7,896 nucleotides of DNA from Bacillota bacterium (GCA_021821235.1 JAKACS010000128.1:1-7896), one strand, 5' to 3'; shown: positions 1 to 6,163, counted from the first letter of the stretch. Notes: a model not told the origin generated them from the sequence alone. Numbers and translations are program-made.

Positions 1-1003
1 GGCAAGAAAAACGGACGGAACGATTTCCGGCAACAGCAGCCTGTTTATCCAATTGCAAAAAAAAATTTTATCACAAAATGGACTTAGCTTTATTTTTACA
101 GCCGATGGTGTCAACGGCAACTCGGTTAATGGCTTTGCGTTTCTGCCGGAAGAAGAAATATGGAAAAAAGTGACGTTCCCTTTTCCCGATCTTGTCTATA
201 ATCGAATCCCTTTTCGCAAGTCGGAAAAGGAAGATATTGTCAGCATGATTCGTGCTGATTTGAAAGCTAAAAATATCCCATTTTTCAACCCTTGTTTTCT
301 TGATAAATATCAGCTATATTGTTTGTTTAAAAACCATTCCATCTTACAAAAGTTTTTGCCTGAAACAGATTTGCTTACTGGAGAAGGCGAATTGCTGACA
401 TTTTTGCAAAAACACACAAGCGTTTACTTAAAACCGGCACAGGCAGCAAAAGGAAAAGGAATTTTTCGGCTTCGCCTTGAGACCAATTCCGAAATTTCGT
501 TCGAAGGTTTATTGGAACGGAAGCTATACCAATCAATCGCTGCATTTTGGCAGGAACAAGGGGAATTTTTAACGAAAAAGACGTATCTTGTACAAGAAGA
601 AATTTTCCCGGCACGCTATAAGGGTAAGCGATTTGATTTTCGTATTTTGGCGCATGGGGATTTAAATGACTATAGCGTTACAGGGATTGGCATTAGGCAG
701 TCGCAAGATCAAGAATTGACAACCCATATTCCAAATGGCGGCAGACTTTTGCCATATCATTTGTTTCAAACTAGCGAACTTGACCAGTTTATTCAGCTGG
801 TTGTCAGCCATGTAGGCAGAACATTGACAAATGAACTCGGATATTTTGGCGAGTTCTCGATCGATGCCGGAATCAGCAATGAAGGAAACTATTATCTTTA
901 TGAAGTCAACTCAAAGCCGATGCGTTTTGATGAAGAAGAAATCGAGGAACGAAGAATCACCCGGCTATGCCGCTTATTTTTTCAATTAACAGGTTTCAAA
1001 TGA
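1..1003 (+). CDS. YheC/YheD-family endospore coat-associated ATP-grasp protein, 5' end outside window
   Basis: The frame is open from base 2 to the TGA at 1001-1003 and has no convincing start. The TTG at 53 lacks a ribosome binding site, so the true start lies upstream. Numbering from that TTG, the ATP-grasp pattern is clear. An ATP-binding strand and glycine-rich loop sit at 125-139 (YLKP, then KGKGI). YLVQEEI follows at about 178-184, then FDFRIL at 194-199. A GG pair with basic and polar neighbours lies near 229, and the C-terminal metal-site motif YEVNSKP is at 283-289. These match the YheC/YheD family, whose members are associated with the spore coat. The ligated substrate is not known to me. 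About 333 residues are visible; B. subtilis YheC and YheD are about 360 and 450, so only a short N-terminal part may be missing. I cannot tell which paralogue this is. Confidence 0.88.
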   Translation, partial: ARKTDGTISGNSSLFIQLQKKILSQNGLSFIFTADGVNGNSVNGFAFLPEEEIWKKVTFPFPDLVYNRIPFRKSEKEDIVSMIRADLKAKNIPFFNPCFLDKYQLYCLFKNHSILQKFLPETDLLTGEGELLTFLQKHTSVYLKPAQAAKGKGIFRLRLETNSEISFEGLLERKLYQSIAAFWQEQGEFLTKKTYLVQEEIFPARYKGKRFDFRILAHGDLNDYSVTGIGIRQSQDQELTTHIPNGGRLLPYHLFQTSELDQFIQLVVSHVGRTLTNELGYFGEFSIDAGISNEGNYYLYEVNSKPMRFDEEEIEERRITRLCRLFFQLTGFK

Positions 1004-1006
1004 AAT

Positions 1007-1044
1007 GGAGACAAATTTATGATTGTCTCCTTTGTCTTTTCTTT
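1007..1044 (+). terminator. Rho-independent terminator after the YheC/D gene
   Basis: A perfect 8-bp inverted repeat (GGAGACAA at 1007-1014, TTGTCTCC at 1023-1030) with an 8-base loop is followed by a T-rich tail at 1031-1044. It starts three bases after the stop codon, which is the usual place for an intrinsic terminator. Confidence 0.8.
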
Positions 1045-1078
1045 AGCCAGCAGAAAGATTTGCTATAATAGCTATAAT
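1042..1078 (+). promoter_or_regulatory. Candidate sigma-A promoter of the yxkF-like regulator
   Basis: An extended -10 (TGCTATAAT, hexamer at 1064-1069) lies about 40 bases before the ATG at 1108. The best -35 is weak (TTTAGC at 1042-1047, spacer 16), which the TGn extension could offset. A second TATAAT follows at 1073-1078 with no matching -35. The preceding terminator makes a separate promoter necessary. Confidence 0.55.
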
Positions 1079-1107
1079 ACTAATTTTTATAGAAAAGGAT
1101 TGTCACC

Positions 1108-2022
1108 ATGTTATCGAAATTGCAACGTTTGTATCCGGACGCACTTCTTTTTTCGACCCAGCCGTATGAACTCCTTGAAGGCTTTTTTCTGTTCGCTGAT
1201 TTTCGCAATAATGAGTGGTTGGCTATTCCAAAAACTAGCTTGAGCGAGCCTGAATCCCAGCTGCTGCAAGCACTGTATGAACGGGTTGACCAAAGGACAA
1301 CAGTCCCTTTGTCACCTACGGCAAAAAGCTGGTACGATTATCTTTTTTTAAACGGGCAGCCGCCCTTCCATGCTGAAGATGCATTTTTTCGACTCATTCA
1401 ATTCCAAATGAAAGGCGAGCTTGGTGAACCGGCGGAAATTGAGCAGGCGCTCAAAGGATTTTTCCCTGGTGATATCATCATTCTATGGGAAAATAACCAC
1501 TCAGGAGTGATTGTGGAAAAGCAAAAAATCAAAACTTCCTTTCTATCTGAAAAAGAAATACTTTTTATGACGGAAACGCTTGAAAGCGATTTTTACACGA
1601 AAATTTATTTTTACATTGGAAAACCGCTGCTGCTCTCTAGTATGGTACCGGTTTCTTTCCAAACGGAAAAAGAATACTTTCATTTTGGCCAAGCCCATCT
1701 GGGGCAAATACGAGTCTTTACGTTCGAAAGGATTTTCCCATCTTTTTTAGCCGCCCATTTACCGGAGAAAATTCAAGAAAAACTGCAGCAGACGATTTCC
1801 GAAGCGTTCACTGCTGATCCGGATATGCTGAGGACGATTAAAGTATTTTTGGAAAATAACTTAAATGCCAGTCTCACGGCGAAAAAATTATATATCCACC
1901 GCAATACGCTACAATATCGACTTGACAAGTTTACCGATAAAACCGGCGTTCAATTAAAAGACTTTTATGGTGCATTTGCCGTGTTTTTAGCATGTGTTCT
2001 GTATGAGGAAGAAGATGCTTAA
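1108..2022 (+). CDS. yxkF: PucR/CdaR-type helix-turn-helix transcriptional regulator (YxkF-like)
   Basis: A 304-residue protein. It starts at the ATG preceded by AAAGGA about 8 bases upstream. The C-terminal 65 residues (about 240-304) form the PucR C-terminal helix-turn-helix domain. The recognition region at 254-280 carries LTAKKLYIHRNTLQYRL, which matches the family pattern A..L..HRNTL.YRL. Residues 1-235 have no domain I can name and probably sense a ligand or partner. B. subtilis carries a gene of this kind, yxkF, next to msmX. The same adjacency here supports orthology, although the symbol rests on recall of that gene order. The gene sits between its own promoter and a terminator before msmX, so it appears monocistronic. 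It may control msmX or another sugar-uptake gene, but no operator is evident. Confidence 0.85.
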   Translation: MLSKLQRLYPDALLFSTQPYELLEGFFLFADFRNNEWLAIPKTSLSEPESQLLQALYERVDQRTTVPLSPTAKSWYDYLFLNGQPPFHAEDAFFRLIQFQMKGELGEPAEIEQALKGFFPGDIIILWENNHSGVIVEKQKIKTSFLSEKEILFMTETLESDFYTKIYFYIGKPLLLSSMVPVSFQTEKEYFHFGQAHLGQIRVFTFERIFPSFLAAHLPEKIQEKLQQTISEAFTADPDMLRTIKVFLENNLNASLTAKKLYIHRNTLQYRLDKFTDKTGVQLKDFYGAFAVFLACVLYEEEDA

Positions 2023-2041
2023 GATCAATTTGCCCAAATAC

Positions 2042-2075
2042 GGACACAGAATTTTGTGCACTGTGTCCATTTCGT
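2042..2075 (+). terminator. Rho-independent terminator after the yxkF-like gene
   Basis: An 8-bp inverted repeat (GGACACAG at 2042-2049, CTGTGTCC at 2061-2068) with an 11-base loop is followed by a short T-rich stretch, ATTTCGTTT. The tail is imperfect, so some read-through into msmX is possible. Confidence 0.65.
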
Positions 2076-2076
2076 T

Positions 2077-2090
2077 TGTAAGCGTTTCCT
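2077..2090 (+). promoter_or_regulatory. cre site (CcpA operator) upstream of msmX
   Basis: TGTAAGCGTTTCCT matches the catabolite-responsive-element consensus TGWAAGCGYTWNCW at all 14 positions. It lies 48 bases upstream of the msmX start. It overlaps the -35 (TTGTAA, 2076-2081) of a weak candidate promoter whose -10 would be TAAAAA at 2098-2103 with a 16-base spacer. A cre in that position would be expected to mediate CcpA repression. The promoter itself is uncertain. Confidence 0.8.
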
Positions 2091-2138
2091 ACTAAACTAA
2101 AAACAAGTAAACAAACTTCTACTAGGGAGGCCAAACAA

Positions 2139-3251
2139 ATGGCAGAATTAAAATTAGACCATATTTATAAAGTATATGACAATAAAGTCACCGCAGTTGA
2201 AGACTTTAATCTTCATATTGACGATAAAGAATTCATCGTTTTCGTTGGGCCATCTGGTTGCGGTAAATCAACAACTTTAAGGATGATTGCCGGGCTTGAA
2301 GAGATTTCCAATGGCGATTTCTATATCGATGGCAAAAGAGTAAACGATGTTGCGCCAAAAGACCGCGATATCGCGATGGTGTTCCAAAACTACGCCCTGT
2401 ATCCACATATGACAGTATATGACAATATGGCATTCGGACTAAAATTGCGCAAATTTCCTAAAGACGAAATTGAACGCCGCGTAAAAGAAGCAGCAAAAAT
2501 CCTCGGACTTGAGGCTTACTTAAACCGGAAACCGAAAGCCCTTTCCGGTGGTCAGCGCCAGCGTGTTGCCCTTGGACGTGCCATCGTTCGCGATGCAAAA
2601 GTATTTTTAATGGACGAGCCGCTCTCGAACCTGGATGCGAAACTTCGGGTTGCAATGCGCGCGGAAATTGCCAAGCTTCACCGCCGTTTGCAGACAACAA
2701 CAATCTATGTTACCCATGACCAGACAGAAGCTATGACAATGGCAACGCGTCTAGTAGTTATGAAGGATGGTATCATCCAGCAAGTCGGTTCGCCTAAAGA
2801 AGTGTATGAAAAACCTGAAAATGTTTTCGTAGGCGGTTTCATCGGCTCTCCAGCAATGAACTTTTTTAGTGGTACATTAACAGATGGTAAATTCCAACTC
2901 GGCGATGCTTCTGTTTCTGTACCTGAAGGGAAAATGAAATATCTTCGTGAGCAAGGGTATGTCGGCAAAGCAATTACACTTGGTGTTCGTCCGGAAGATA
3001 TTCATGATGAGCCAATCTTTATTGAAGCATCGAGCGGTTCCAAAATTTCTGTCCATATTGACGTTTCTGAGTTAACAGGTGCTGAAACAATGATCTACTC
3101 AAGCATTAGCGGCCAAGATTTTGTTGCCCGTGTTGATTCAAGAACAGACATTAAACCTGGAGATAAGTTGGAGCTTGCATTTGATATGAATAAAGCCCAC
3201 TTCTTCGATGTAGAATCAGAGAAGCGCATCCGCCCTATAAACGATAAATAA
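2139..3251 (+). CDS. msmX: Multi-sugar ABC importer ATP-binding protein, MsmX/UgpC type
   Basis: A 370-residue cytoplasmic ATPase of the MalK/UgpC/MsmX group. It hydrolyses ATP for carbohydrate importers and pairs with separately encoded permeases and binding proteins. All nucleotide-binding elements are present: Walker [10 protein letters not shown] (37-45), Q-loop Q83, signature LSGGQ (135-139), Walker B with catalytic E160 (LMDEP), D-loop (163-166) and switch H193. Residues from about 240 onward form the OB-fold/TOBE regulatory domain typical of this group. The length is normal for MsmX. GGGAGG at 2125-2130 precedes the ATG with an 8-base gap. No permease or binding-protein genes adjoin it, as expected for the shared MsmX ATPase that B. 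subtilis uses for several importers. A cre site upstream suggests carbon-catabolite control. PGAP-style annotation would often name it ugpC. Confidence 0.96.
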   Translation: MAELKLDHIYKVYDNKVTAVEDFNLHIDDKEFIVFVGPSGCGKSTTLRMIAGLEEISNGDFYIDGKRVNDVAPKDRDIAMVFQNYALYPHMTVYDNMAFGLKLRKFPKDEIERRVKEAAKILGLEAYLNRKPKALSGGQRQRVALGRAIVRDAKVFLMDEPLSNLDAKLRVAMRAEIAKLHRRLQTTTIYVTHDQTEAMTMATRLVVMKDGIIQQVGSPKEVYEKPENVFVGGFIGSPAMNFFSGTLTDGKFQLGDASVSVPEGKMKYLREQGYVGKAITLGVRPEDIHDEPIFIEASSGSKISVHIDVSELTGAETMIYSSISGQDFVARVDSRTDIKPGDKLELAFDMNKAHFFDVESEKRIRPINDK

Positions 3252-3267
3252 GAGAAACGTTTGAGAT

Positions 3268-3299
3268 TCCCCCGCTTATTAAGAAGTGGGGGATTTTTG
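3268..3299 (+). terminator. Rho-independent terminator after msmX
   Basis: A 10-bp stem (3268-3277 with 3284-3293, one G-U pair) contains five consecutive C-G pairs. It has a 6-base loop and is followed directly by TTTTTGT. It begins 16 bases after the msmX stop. No T-run exists on the minus side, so it acts on the + strand only. Confidence 0.9.
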
Positions 3300-3313
3300 T
3301 AAAATTGCTGCTT

Positions 3314-3337
3314 GGATGCTAATTGATACCAGCACCC
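3314..3337 (-). terminator. Weak hairpin abutting the stop of the zinc-ribbon gene
   Basis: On the minus strand GGGTGCT pairs with AGCATCC (7 bp, one G-U, 10-base loop) immediately after the stop codon at 3338-3340. Only a poor T-stretch (ATTTTAC) follows, about 8 bases later. It is a possible weak terminator or mRNA 3'-end stabiliser. Confidence 0.3.
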
Positions 3338-3580
3338 TCATTCCATTATTAAAATTACTTCATCCGTTAAGCAGTTCGGACAGCTGTATAAATGGGGGCA
3401 CTGATGATGTTTAAACGATTCCGGAAAACCGTCCTCCATTTTCATCAACTCGATGTCCATATACGCGCTATAATCATCATAATAATCCATAATTCGCCCC
3501 TTCTCCATCATCACACTGCCGCATTTTTTGCATTTCATTGAAAACGCTCGTAAACCATTACAAATTGGACAAATTGGCAT
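3338..3580 (-). CDS. Small cysteine-rich zinc-ribbon protein, function unknown
   Basis: An 80-residue protein with seven cysteines arranged as two likely zinc sites. Numbered from the ATG, the first is CPIC (4-7) with CKKC (17-20), a classic zinc ribbon. The second is C61-P-H63 with CPNC (67-70), preceded by two histidines. An acidic, tyrosine- and methionine-rich linker (about 30-50) joins them. I chose the ATG at 3580 because the in-frame GTG at 3589 has an AAGGG only two bases upstream, which is too close. From the ATG the gap is 11 bases, and GAGG lies 3 bases away. The reading frame is complete and has its own promoter candidate. It converges on msmX and diverges from the SASP gene. I do not recognise a characterised family. 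A metal-binding or nucleic-acid-binding role is possible, but this is inference from the cysteines alone. Confidence 0.75.
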   Translation of the reverse strand: MPICPICNGLRAFSMKCKKCGSVMMEKGRIMDYYDDYSAYMDIELMKMEDGFPESFKHHQCPHLYSCPNCLTDEVILIME

Positions 3581-3616
3581 TTTCCTCACAGCCCTTGGTT
3601 AAGAATTGATACAATT

Positions 3617-3646
3617 ATTTTATGCAGGAATACATGCTATATGTAA
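3617..3646 (-). promoter_or_regulatory. Candidate sigma-A promoter of the zinc-ribbon gene
   Basis: Read on the minus strand, TTACAT (3641-3646) and TAAAAT (3617-3622) are separated by 18 bases. Transcription would start near 3610, about 30 bases before the ATG at 3580. Both hexamers are near-consensus, but the region is AT-rich and chance matches are likely. Confidence 0.4.
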
Positions 3647-3805
3647 TTGCTTTTTGGTATAAATTCCCGGATACATTTTAAGAATAAGCTCAAAAAATTA
3701 CCGCATAATAGAGATTACAAGGCAACAAATCAAAGAGTTTTAAATCTCAAACATGGGTTAGGCCAAGGAGGCATTGGAATTAGTTTTCCAACTGTGGTTC
3801 AAATC

Positions 3806-3812
3806 CATACTA
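3806..3812 (+). promoter_or_regulatory. Sigma-G-like -10 element of the SASP gene
   Basis: CATACTA equals the usual -10 of forespore sigma-G promoters and lies 33 bases before the SASP start codon. The -35 region 17-18 bases upstream (around 3782-3788) is a poor match to the sigma-G -35. The assignment therefore rests on the -10 and on the downstream spore gene. The remainder of 3650-3805 shows no gene I can support. Confidence 0.55.
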
Positions 3813-3845
3813 ACCCCAAAATTAATCAGAGGAGTGTTATCAACT

Positions 3846-4049
3846 ATGGCAAGTAACAACAACTCTAATCAACTTTTAGTCCCAGGCGTACAACAAGCTC
3901 TAGATCAAATGAAGTATGAAATTGCTTCAGAATTCGGAGTTCAATTAGGTGCAGAAACAACTTCTCGTGCTAACGGTTCTGTTGGAGGAGAAATTACGAA
4001 GCGTTTAGTATCAATGGCTGAGCAACAACTTGGCGGTTTCCAACGTTAA
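3846..4049 (+). CDS. Alpha/beta-type small acid-soluble spore protein (SASP)
   Basis: A 67-residue protein that saturates DNA in the dormant spore core, protects it from UV and chemical damage, and is degraded at germination. Both family signatures are present. The germination-protease site is [10 protein letters not shown] (23-32, cleavage expected after E25). The second conserved block runs from R41 to V55 and includes [10 protein letters not shown]. The N-terminus is rich in asparagine and glutamine, as is usual. The start is the ATG with GAGGAG at 3829-3834 (11-base gap). An in-frame TTG at 3774 would add 24 residues unlike any SASP leader, and AAGGAGG lies only two bases from it. A sigma-G-like -10 precedes the gene and a strong terminator follows, so it is monocistronic. 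In B. subtilis sspB lies near yheC/yheD, which fits the left edge here, but the exact paralogue (sspA, B, C or D) cannot be settled. Confidence 0.97.
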   Translation: MASNNNSNQLLVPGVQQALDQMKYEIASEFGVQLGAETTSRANGSVGGEITKRLVSMAEQQLGGFQR

Positions 4050-4087
4050 TTTCTTTCATATACGATAACAACTGAATAAAATGGCTG

Positions 4088-4123
4088 AACCCCTCGCTTT
4101 TATCGCGGGGGGGTTTATTTTTT
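4088..4123 (+). terminator. Rho-independent terminator after the SASP gene
   Basis: AACCCCTCGC (from 4088) pairs with GCGGGGGGGTT (ending near 4114). The stem has one wobble pair and one bulged G, and the loop is about 7 bases. It is followed by TATTTTTT. It lies about 40 bases after the stop codon. Confidence 0.85.
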
Positions 4124-4179
4124 GTAGGCTTTACGAAAGGAAACGGTTTATTTTCACCAATAAAAAATGTTCGTCGTTT

Positions 4180-4208
4180 ATGACTTTGTGAACATATTTC
4201 GCTATAAT
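4180..4208 (+). promoter_or_regulatory. Candidate promoter of the SDR gene with a TTGTGAA half-site in its spacer
   Basis: TATAAT (4203-4208) has ATGACT (4180-4185, 4/6 of TTGACA) exactly 17 bases upstream. The spacer carries TTGTGAA (4186-4192), which equals one arm of the Rex operator TTGTGAA-N4-TTCACAA. The other arm here is degenerate and misplaced by a base. The leader to the GTG at 4305 is about 90 bases. Confidence 0.5.
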
Positions 4209-4304
4209 GGACAAGAATCATGATCGTAACGGTTTCCAAAACTCCTATCTCAATTGTAGCTTCACGAGGAAATTTTCCATACAGATACAAGGAAGTGAAT
4301 TTTT

Positions 4305-4925
4305 GTGAACATTTGCCTTTTAGGTGCAACAGGTCGTGTTGGTACAGTTATTCTTGAAAACGCACTCGCTGCTCAACATTCCGTGCGCGCCCTTGTCCGC
4401 GAGAAAAGCAAACTTGCATTTAACAATCCACTTTTGACCGTCATTGTTGGAAACGTCTTAGATGAAGCAGATCTTGCTGCCGCCATGACCGGTGCTGATG
4501 CCGTGATTAGCGCTTTAAACACAGGTGGTTCGACTACCCTTACTGACTCGATGCCGCTTATCATCAACCAAATGAAGGATCAGCAGATCAAACGGATTAT
4601 CACAATCGGAACGGCTGGAATTCTTCAGGCGCGCAGCAACCCGTCCCTGTATCGTTTTCAATCCGTTGAATCGAAACGCACCACAACGAAAGATGCAAAA
4701 GACCATTTAAAAGCGTTTTTGCACCTGAAAGATTCGGGGCTCGATTGGACCATCATTTGCCCAACCTATTTGCCAATTGGCCAGCGAATAGGGAAGTATC
4801 GATACGAAAGCGACTTTCTGCCGGAGAATCCGGCCTCCATTTCTGTTTTTGATACAGGTGATTTTGCCTTTGCGCAGTTGTTTTCACCGAAATTTATCGG
4901 CAGGCGTGTTGGGCTTACTTATTAA
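4305..4925 (+). CDS. NAD(P)-binding atypical short-chain dehydrogenase/reductase-like protein
   Basis: A 206-residue cytoplasmic Rossmann-fold protein of the NAD(P)-binding/NmrA-like, biliverdin-reductase-B-like group. The N-terminal glycine motif GATGRVG (7-13) sits right after strand 1. ALVR with R32 at the end of strand 2 is typical of NADP(H) preference. GNVLD (49-53), ADAVISAL and an ITIGTAG strand complete the nucleotide fold. TIICPTYLP near residue 150 is the conserved late-strand motif of this group. No YxxxK catalytic pair is evident, as is usual for the atypical branch. The start is GTG at 4305, with GGAAG ending 9 bases upstream. It resembles B. subtilis YwnB/YhfK-type proteins, whose substrates I do not know. 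Its last 11 bases overlap the end of the convergent yxlD-like gene, with no clear terminator between them. Confidence 0.88.
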   Translation: MNICLLGATGRVGTVILENALAAQHSVRALVREKSKLAFNNPLLTVIVGNVLDEADLAAAMTGADAVISALNTGGSTTLTDSMPLIINQMKDQQIKRIITIGTAGILQARSNPSLYRFQSVESKRTTTKDAKDHLKAFLHLKDSGLDWTIICPTYLPIGQRIGKYRYESDFLPENPASISVFDTGDFAFAQLFSPKFIGRRVGLTY

Positions 4926-5130
4926 TTTTTTGCTCCGGGCTTTTTTTAAAAATTTTACGGGCAAATAGCAAGTAAAACAATGTAGGCATTGGCGCTTGAA
5001 TGAGCCCGACAATTCCCCATAGCCAGTAGTTGTGATGATGCCTGCGCGCATCCCAAAACAAAAAGATGCTCTGCGTCAAAAGAATAGCAGCAACAGCCAA
5101 AATAGCCGGGAATGAAAGTTCACCTTTCAT
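4915..5130 (-). CDS. yxlD: YxlD-like small membrane protein of the sigY operon
   Basis: A 71-residue protein with two hydrophobic segments (about 8-27 and 36-58). A short polar loop with a His-His-His cluster (FWDARRHHHNYWLWG) separates them, and the C-terminus is basic. The pattern FLF-D-AR plus GIVGLIQ-P-PT fits my recollection of the YxlD family encoded third in the B. subtilis sigY operon. There YxlC, YxlD and YxlE keep sigma-Y in check. The start overlaps the end of yxlC by 11 bases. AAGGAAGG inside yxlC, about 9 bases upstream, acts as ribosome binding site, indicating coupled translation. The expected next genes (yxlE and the ABC transporter yxlFG) are absent, and the frame instead runs into the 3' end of the convergent SDR gene. 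The family assignment relies on operon position and topology. Confidence 0.75.
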   Translation of the reverse strand: MKGELSFPAILAVAAILLTQSIFLFWDARRHHHNYWLWGIVGLIQAPMPTLFYLLFARKIFKKSPEQKINK

Positions 5131-5452
5131 CAGCTTCGACCTTCCTTTTTATATTTATCATTGTGTAAATCGCGATAAAAAACGTTGTGCCAATTTGCAG
5201 CGCAATGAAAACAGCCGGTATTTGGTAAAGAGAGATCACTACTCCGCTTAGAATAAGAGAAGCGCAAACGATGAAAAGCAATAAATCCTTAATTAATTTT
5301 CTTCGGATCAATAGTTTTTCCTTTCTGACAAATTGTTCAAACCATTGTAAATCTGGTGACTGGATTGAAACGTTTTCCAAACTATTCAATCCTTGCTTAA
5401 TGATGTGCACCGTCGCACCATCTTTTTCAGCATTATTATTTTCCTGGTTCAT
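5120..5452 (-). CDS. yxlC: YxlC-like membrane anti-sigma factor for SigY
   Basis: A 110-residue protein. A soluble, charged N-terminal half (1-55) is followed by two transmembrane segments (about 57-75 and 79-99) and a short basic tail (KRK). The N-terminal half holds SPDLQWFEQFVRKEK (32-46), which resembles the conserved cytoplasmic segment of the YxlC family (DUF5345). It is the likely sigma-Y-binding part. The ATG overlaps the sigY stop in an ATGA arrangement, with AAAGGAG a few bases upstream in sigY, so the two proteins are probably made in linked amounts. In B. subtilis YxlC is a negative regulator of sigma-Y. The same role is inferred here from order, size and topology. What signal releases sigma-Y is not evident. 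Confidence 0.82.
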   Translation of the reverse strand: MNQENNNAEKDGATVHIIKQGLNSLENVSIQSPDLQWFEQFVRKEKLLIRRKLIKDLLLFIVCASLILSGVVISLYQIPAVFIALQIGTTFFIAIYTMINIKRKVEADER

Positions 5453-5964
5453 GACAGATTCATCTCCTTTCTTACGATTTGAATCCCATTATGAATCCGC
5501 GATTTTACTGTGCCTGGGGCAATTTTCATCATCGTACTAATTTCGTCGTAAGAATAGCCATAGTAATGTTTTAAAACAAGCGGTATTCTCACGTCTTCAG
5601 GCAGCTTTCCTAAAGCAGTTAACGCATCGTTCCATTCCTCATTGCGGCTTTCAATCGTCCACTTTAATTTCCGATACGTTCCTTCCTGCTTACGCCACTC
5701 GTCTTCCCGTTTGCCTTTTCGCCTTTGATCGATAAATATATTGGTTGCAATCGTGATTAGCCAAGAGGAAAATTTGCTTCTCCCATCAAACAAGGACAAC
5801 TTTTGAATCGCTTTTGCCATTGTTTCTTGTGCCAGATCTTCAGCTGTATCTGGATTCATGGTGATTTTAAGTAAATATTTCACAAGGAATGGATAGTTTT
5901 CTTTAAAGAGCATCGCAAACGCCCGCTCATCACCCTTTTTCGCCTTTTTTATCAATTCATCCAT
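5449..5964 (-). CDS. sigY: ECF RNA polymerase sigma factor SigY
   Basis: A 171-residue ECF sigma factor with only regions 2 and 4. Region 2 spans about 10-82: core-binding AEDLAQETMAKA at 41-52, then SKFSSWLITIATNIFIDQRRK at 63-83 for -10 melting and recognition. Region 4 spans about 115-168. Its helix-turn-helix is SYDEISTMMKIAPGTVKSRI (138-157), and LKHYYGYSYDEI is characteristic of the SigY branch. The length is close to the B. subtilis protein (about 178). The ATG at 5964 has GAGAGG 10 bases upstream; an out-of-frame ATG four bases earlier ends at once. The assignment as sigma-Y rests on sequence style and on the downstream yxlC and yxlD. A sigma-Y-like promoter lies 48 bases upstream of the start, so positive autoregulation is likely. 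Confidence 0.9.
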   Translation of the reverse strand: MDELIKKAKKGDERAFAMLFKENYPFLVKYLLKITMNPDTAEDLAQETMAKAIQKLSLFDGRSKFSSWLITIATNIFIDQRRKGKREDEWRKQEGTYRKLKWTIESRNEEWNDALTALGKLPEDVRIPLVLKHYYGYSYDEISTMMKIAPGTVKSRIHNGIQIVRKEMNLS

Positions 5965-6011
5965 TCATTTGAATCCTCTCTTTCCCCCATCCATTTTCGA
6001 TTCGTATATAA

Positions 6012-6036
6012 GACGAACGAGGTACGTTTCCGTTCA
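6012..6036 (-). promoter_or_regulatory. Sigma-Y-type autoregulatory promoter
   Basis: On the minus strand TGAACG (6031-6036) and CGTC (6012-6015) are separated by 15 bases. This agrees with the TGAACG / CGTC elements reported for the B. subtilis sigY promoter. A start near 6005 gives a leader of about 40 bases. Just downstream of CGTC, TTCGT and ACGAA form a 5-bp inverted repeat that could be an operator or simply chance. Confidence 0.7.
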
Positions 6037-6163
6037 TTTTTTTGGGTTGGAAAAATTTACAAAGTATAAAAATACGGTTATAGGAGCTAGGATATTGTAG
6101 AAAAAATCACGTATAGGAAAGGAAAAACCGGCCGATCCTTTTTGGTTTGGGCGGATTAACGAG

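Noticed and set aside
375..614. Minus-strand 79-codon frame
   Set aside because: Lies wholly inside the YheC/D coding region and shows no family-like sequence or ribosome binding site.
1019..1243. Plus-strand 74-codon frame
   Set aside because: Overlaps the terminator, the promoter and the start of the PucR-type gene in another frame.
2458..2703. Minus-strand frames within msmX (also 2233-2433 and 2705-2968)
   Set aside because: Antisense to a highly conserved ATPase gene, with compositions typical of shadow translation.
3774..3845. N-terminal extension of the SASP from a TTG
   Set aside because: AAGGAGG is only two bases from the TTG, the extra residues do not resemble SASP, and the sigma-G-like -10 lies inside it.
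3647..3856. Plus-strand 69-codon frame ahead of the SASP gene
   Set aside because: Crosses the SASP promoter and start in another frame, with no ribosome binding site or recognisable motif.
4225..4238. cre-like sequence CGTAACGGTTTCCA in the SDR leader
   Set aside because: The central GC of the cre is inverted and the first base mismatches, so it is much weaker than the site before msmX.
3994..4329. Minus-strand 111-codon frame
   Set aside because: Runs across the SASP 3' end, its terminator and the SDR promoter, with no domain recognised.
5271..5540. Plus-strand 89-codon frame antisense to yxlC/sigY
   Set aside because: Antisense to two well-supported genes and without a start signal.
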